Of a stretch of DNA of 32,595 bases, positions 31,213 to 32,595 are shown piece after piece (position 1 is the first letter of the stretch; every line of letters starts with the position of its first letter). Position numbers and translations under genes: made by a program. Origin of the DNA: Candidatus Iainarchaeum sp. (GTDB lineage: Archaea; Iainarchaeota; Iainarchaeia; Iainarchaeales; VGJJ01); the NCBI GenBank assembly GCA_016198125.1, contig JACQJG010000004.1:1-32595 (forward strand), written 5' to 3'. Under the pieces are notes generated by a model. That model did no database searches. It was not told the DNA's origin and saw nothing but the letters and a program-made list of their open reading frames with translations.

Positions 31213-32430
31213 GTGGCAGAAGGGGGCATTCATGAAATTTTTGAACGCGAACTCAACAAACAGACTCTTTTTGTTGACCGTAATACCATGACCCCGCATT
31301 ACACGCCTGCAAAACTTCCTTTTCGTGAAAAGCAAATTGAAGAAATAGGCAGGCTGGTAGCTCTAACGCTTTCCGGAAAGCGCCCGGACAACCTGTTTGT
31401 GTATGGAAAGCCTGGAACTGGAAAAACATCCACTGCCCGGCATGTCCTGGAAGAGCTTATGGCGTTTGCCGCCAAACGCGGAGCGCGTGTGCGCGGCATT
31501 TACGTGAATTGCCGGACGCACAACTCCAAGTATAAAGTGCTCATTAAGTGCTTGAAGGAGTTGTACCCCCAGGAAAGCTTTCTTGGGTTTTCAGGGGCAT
31601 TCTTGTATGAAAAATTATTGGATTTCCTGCGGGAAAACAAACACCAAGTCATTCTTGCATTGGACGAATTGGATAAGGTCAAGGACTTGGATGAACTGGT
31701 GTACGCACTTACACGGTGCAACGATGAATTAACGGATGGCAGCGTGAGCATTCTTGGCATTTCCAACAATTTGATGTTCAAAGACCGCTTGGATCCCAGG
31801 ACAAAAAGCAGTCTGTGCAAGCAGGAAATGGTTTTCCCCCCTTACAATGCAGAGGAATTAAAGGCCATTTTGGAGCAACGCGTGCAACAGGCCTTCAAAC
31901 CCAACGTAGTGCAGGCAAATGCCATTAACTTGGCAAGCGCAATTGCTGCTCAGGAATCCGGGGATGCGAGAACTGCAGTGATGCTCATGCTTCGCGCTGG
32001 AGAGATTGCTGAAAAAGAAGGCCTGGACACGGTGCGCGAAGAAGAAGTGCGCAAGGCGCGTACAAGCGTGGAAGAAGAAATCATTTTGAGCATGGTTTCA
32101 ACGCTGCCCGAGCAGGAGCAAATCGTGTTGTATGCCATTGCATGCCTTGCTTTGGACAAAAAAGGGACGCGCAAACTCAGCGGAGAAATCGAGGAAGGTA
32201 TCTTGTACTCGGGGGAAGTCTATGAAGCGTACCAGCAGATCGCCAGGCAATTCAAGGAAGACGTTGTATCTGCAAGGTGGTACAGGGAATATGTAAACGA
32301 ATTGGAAATGTACGGGCTCATTTTAACAACGAATTCCGGAAAAGGCATGAAAGGCCAGACGCGATTCATTAAATTGACTTACAGTGCGCCCAAAATCAAG
32401 GAAGCATTGGAACGCGAACTACTGAAGTAA
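31213..32430 (+). CDS. cdc6: Orc1/Cdc6 replication initiator
   Basis: With GTG 31213 as start the protein has 405 residues. Family marks are IHEIFERELNKQTLF at the N-terminus, TPHYTPAKLPFREKQIEEI, Walker A GKPGTGKT at 65-72, Walker B VILALDELDKV, sensor 1 SILGISNN and a sensor-2 region with DARTAVMLMLRAGEIAE. The C-terminal winged-helix domain binds the origin (VYEAYQQIARQFKEDVVSARW). It marks origins and loads MCM. Upstream in-frame starts at 31129 and 31180 would add N-terminal residues (KRTVGEVSKKRHASMLYCV) that do not resemble the family, so the later start is preferred. Confidence 0.94.
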   Translation: MAEGGIHEIFERELNKQTLFVDRNTMTPHYTPAKLPFREKQIEEIGRLVALTLSGKRPDNLFVYGKPGTGKTSTARHVLEELMAFAAKRGARVRGIYVNCRTHNSKYKVLIKCLKELYPQESFLGFSGAFLYEKLLDFLRENKHQVILALDELDKVKDLDELVYALTRCNDELTDGSVSILGISNNLMFKDRLDPRTKSSLCKQEMVFPPYNAEELKAILEQRVQQAFKPNVVQANAINLASAIAAQESGDARTAVMLMLRAGEIAEKEGLDTVREEEVRKARTSVEEEIILSMVSTLPEQEQIVLYAIACLALDKKGTRKLSGEIEEGILYSGEVYEAYQQIARQFKEDVVSARWYREYVNELEMYGLILTTNSGKGMKGQTRFIKLTYSAPKIKEALERELLK

Positions 32431-32595
32431 CCTGCGAATGGCAAGGCTTTTAGCCTGTCAACGTTTCACGTGAACTACGGGGGGCTGAAGCCCCCCGCGT
32501 CCGCGGTTTAATACTGTAACAGGGTTGTTTGCTGGTTTTCAGGTTTTACTGTCTGTTCTTTCCAGTGATGGGATTGCGATTCCCTCACATATCGC
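32431..32595. other. Non-coding region after orc1/cdc6 with dyad, G-run and GC hairpin
   Basis: No gene is visible up to the end of the window. TTCACGTGAA (32465-32474) is a perfect 10-bp palindrome within GTTTCACGTGAAC. It is followed by TA and a G-run that forms the 5' arm of an 8-bp hairpin, CGGGGGGC/GCCCCCCG at 32478-32497 with loop TGAA. CCGCGG follows at 32501, a TATA-like TTTAATAC at about 32507, and TTCCAGTG, the core of euryarchaeal origin boxes, at 32560-32567. These are consistent with origin elements or the promoter of a gene beyond the window. Confidence 0.4.

Noticed and set aside
32478-32497. GC hairpin considered as a bacterial-type terminator of orc1/cdc6
   Set aside because: The stem is strong but not followed by a U-run; archaeal terminators are T tracts. 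Kept only as part of the possible origin region.

Overview
The window is a gene-dense piece of an archaeal chromosome of intermediate GC. Archaeal marks are the two-subunit family D DNA polymerase (DP1 and DP2), Orc1/Cdc6, eS1 (S3Ae), archaeal-type uS15, Bud32 of KEOPS, CDP-archaeol synthase, archaeal SepF, UPF0147, and TATA boxes placed about 24-30 nt before start codons. Family D polymerase excludes Thermoproteota. The compact layout, many small unknown proteins and a cysteine-repeat lipoprotein suggest a DPANN-type archaeon (Diapherotrites or Micrarchaeota are my guess), but the lineage cannot be fixed from this sequence alone.

Layout. 1-2600: a 23-codon highly basic micro-gene, then on the minus strand a 612-aa cysteine-repeat lipoprotein translationally coupled to a two-TM protein. 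2583-7951: a winged-helix regulator divergent from grpE, a 53-aa gene, a free-standing LAGLIDADG homing endonuclease, dnaK and dnaJ. 8022-10729: a solitary HicB-like protein and valyl-tRNA synthetase. 10812-13540: VapBC, a small lipoprotein, Bud32, a small membrane protein and HicBA. 13541-15798: a leader region with predicted hairpins, uS15, a 41-aa protein, eS1 and a DUF92 membrane protein. 15793-18575: SppA, CarS, an archaeosortase-type protein and two divergent winged-helix genes around a near-perfect palindrome. 18600-21289: SecF-SecD. 21409-29250: Nog1-type GTPase, UPF0147, DP1, and DP2 carrying a 483-residue intein. 29268-32430: tail-anchored protein, GNAT acetyltransferase, SepF and Orc1/Cdc6. 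The last 165 bases hold a dyad plus G-run and a GC hairpin.

How the genes fit together: GrpE/DnaK/DnaJ form a complete Hsp70 system. DP1, DP2, Orc1/Cdc6 and SepF place replication and division genes in one neighbourhood, and two origin-box-like elements flank orc1/cdc6. SecDF, SppA, the archaeosortase-type protein, CarS and DUF92 serve the membrane and export. Two toxin-antitoxin modules (VapBC, HicBA) and two homing-type elements (free-standing endonuclease upstream of dnaK, intein in DP2) are the mobile or selfish part.

Most promising for follow-up: the homing endonuclease that seems to have displaced the original dnaK start; the DP2 intein ending in Tyr-Asp instead of His-Asn and splitting the polymerase active site; the 22-unit cysteine-repeat lipoprotein; the 23-aa protamine-like peptide; the candidate uS15 leader structure; the palindrome between the two regulators; and the origin-box-like pair around orc1/cdc6. 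Everything here was read by eye; no searches or folding programs were run.
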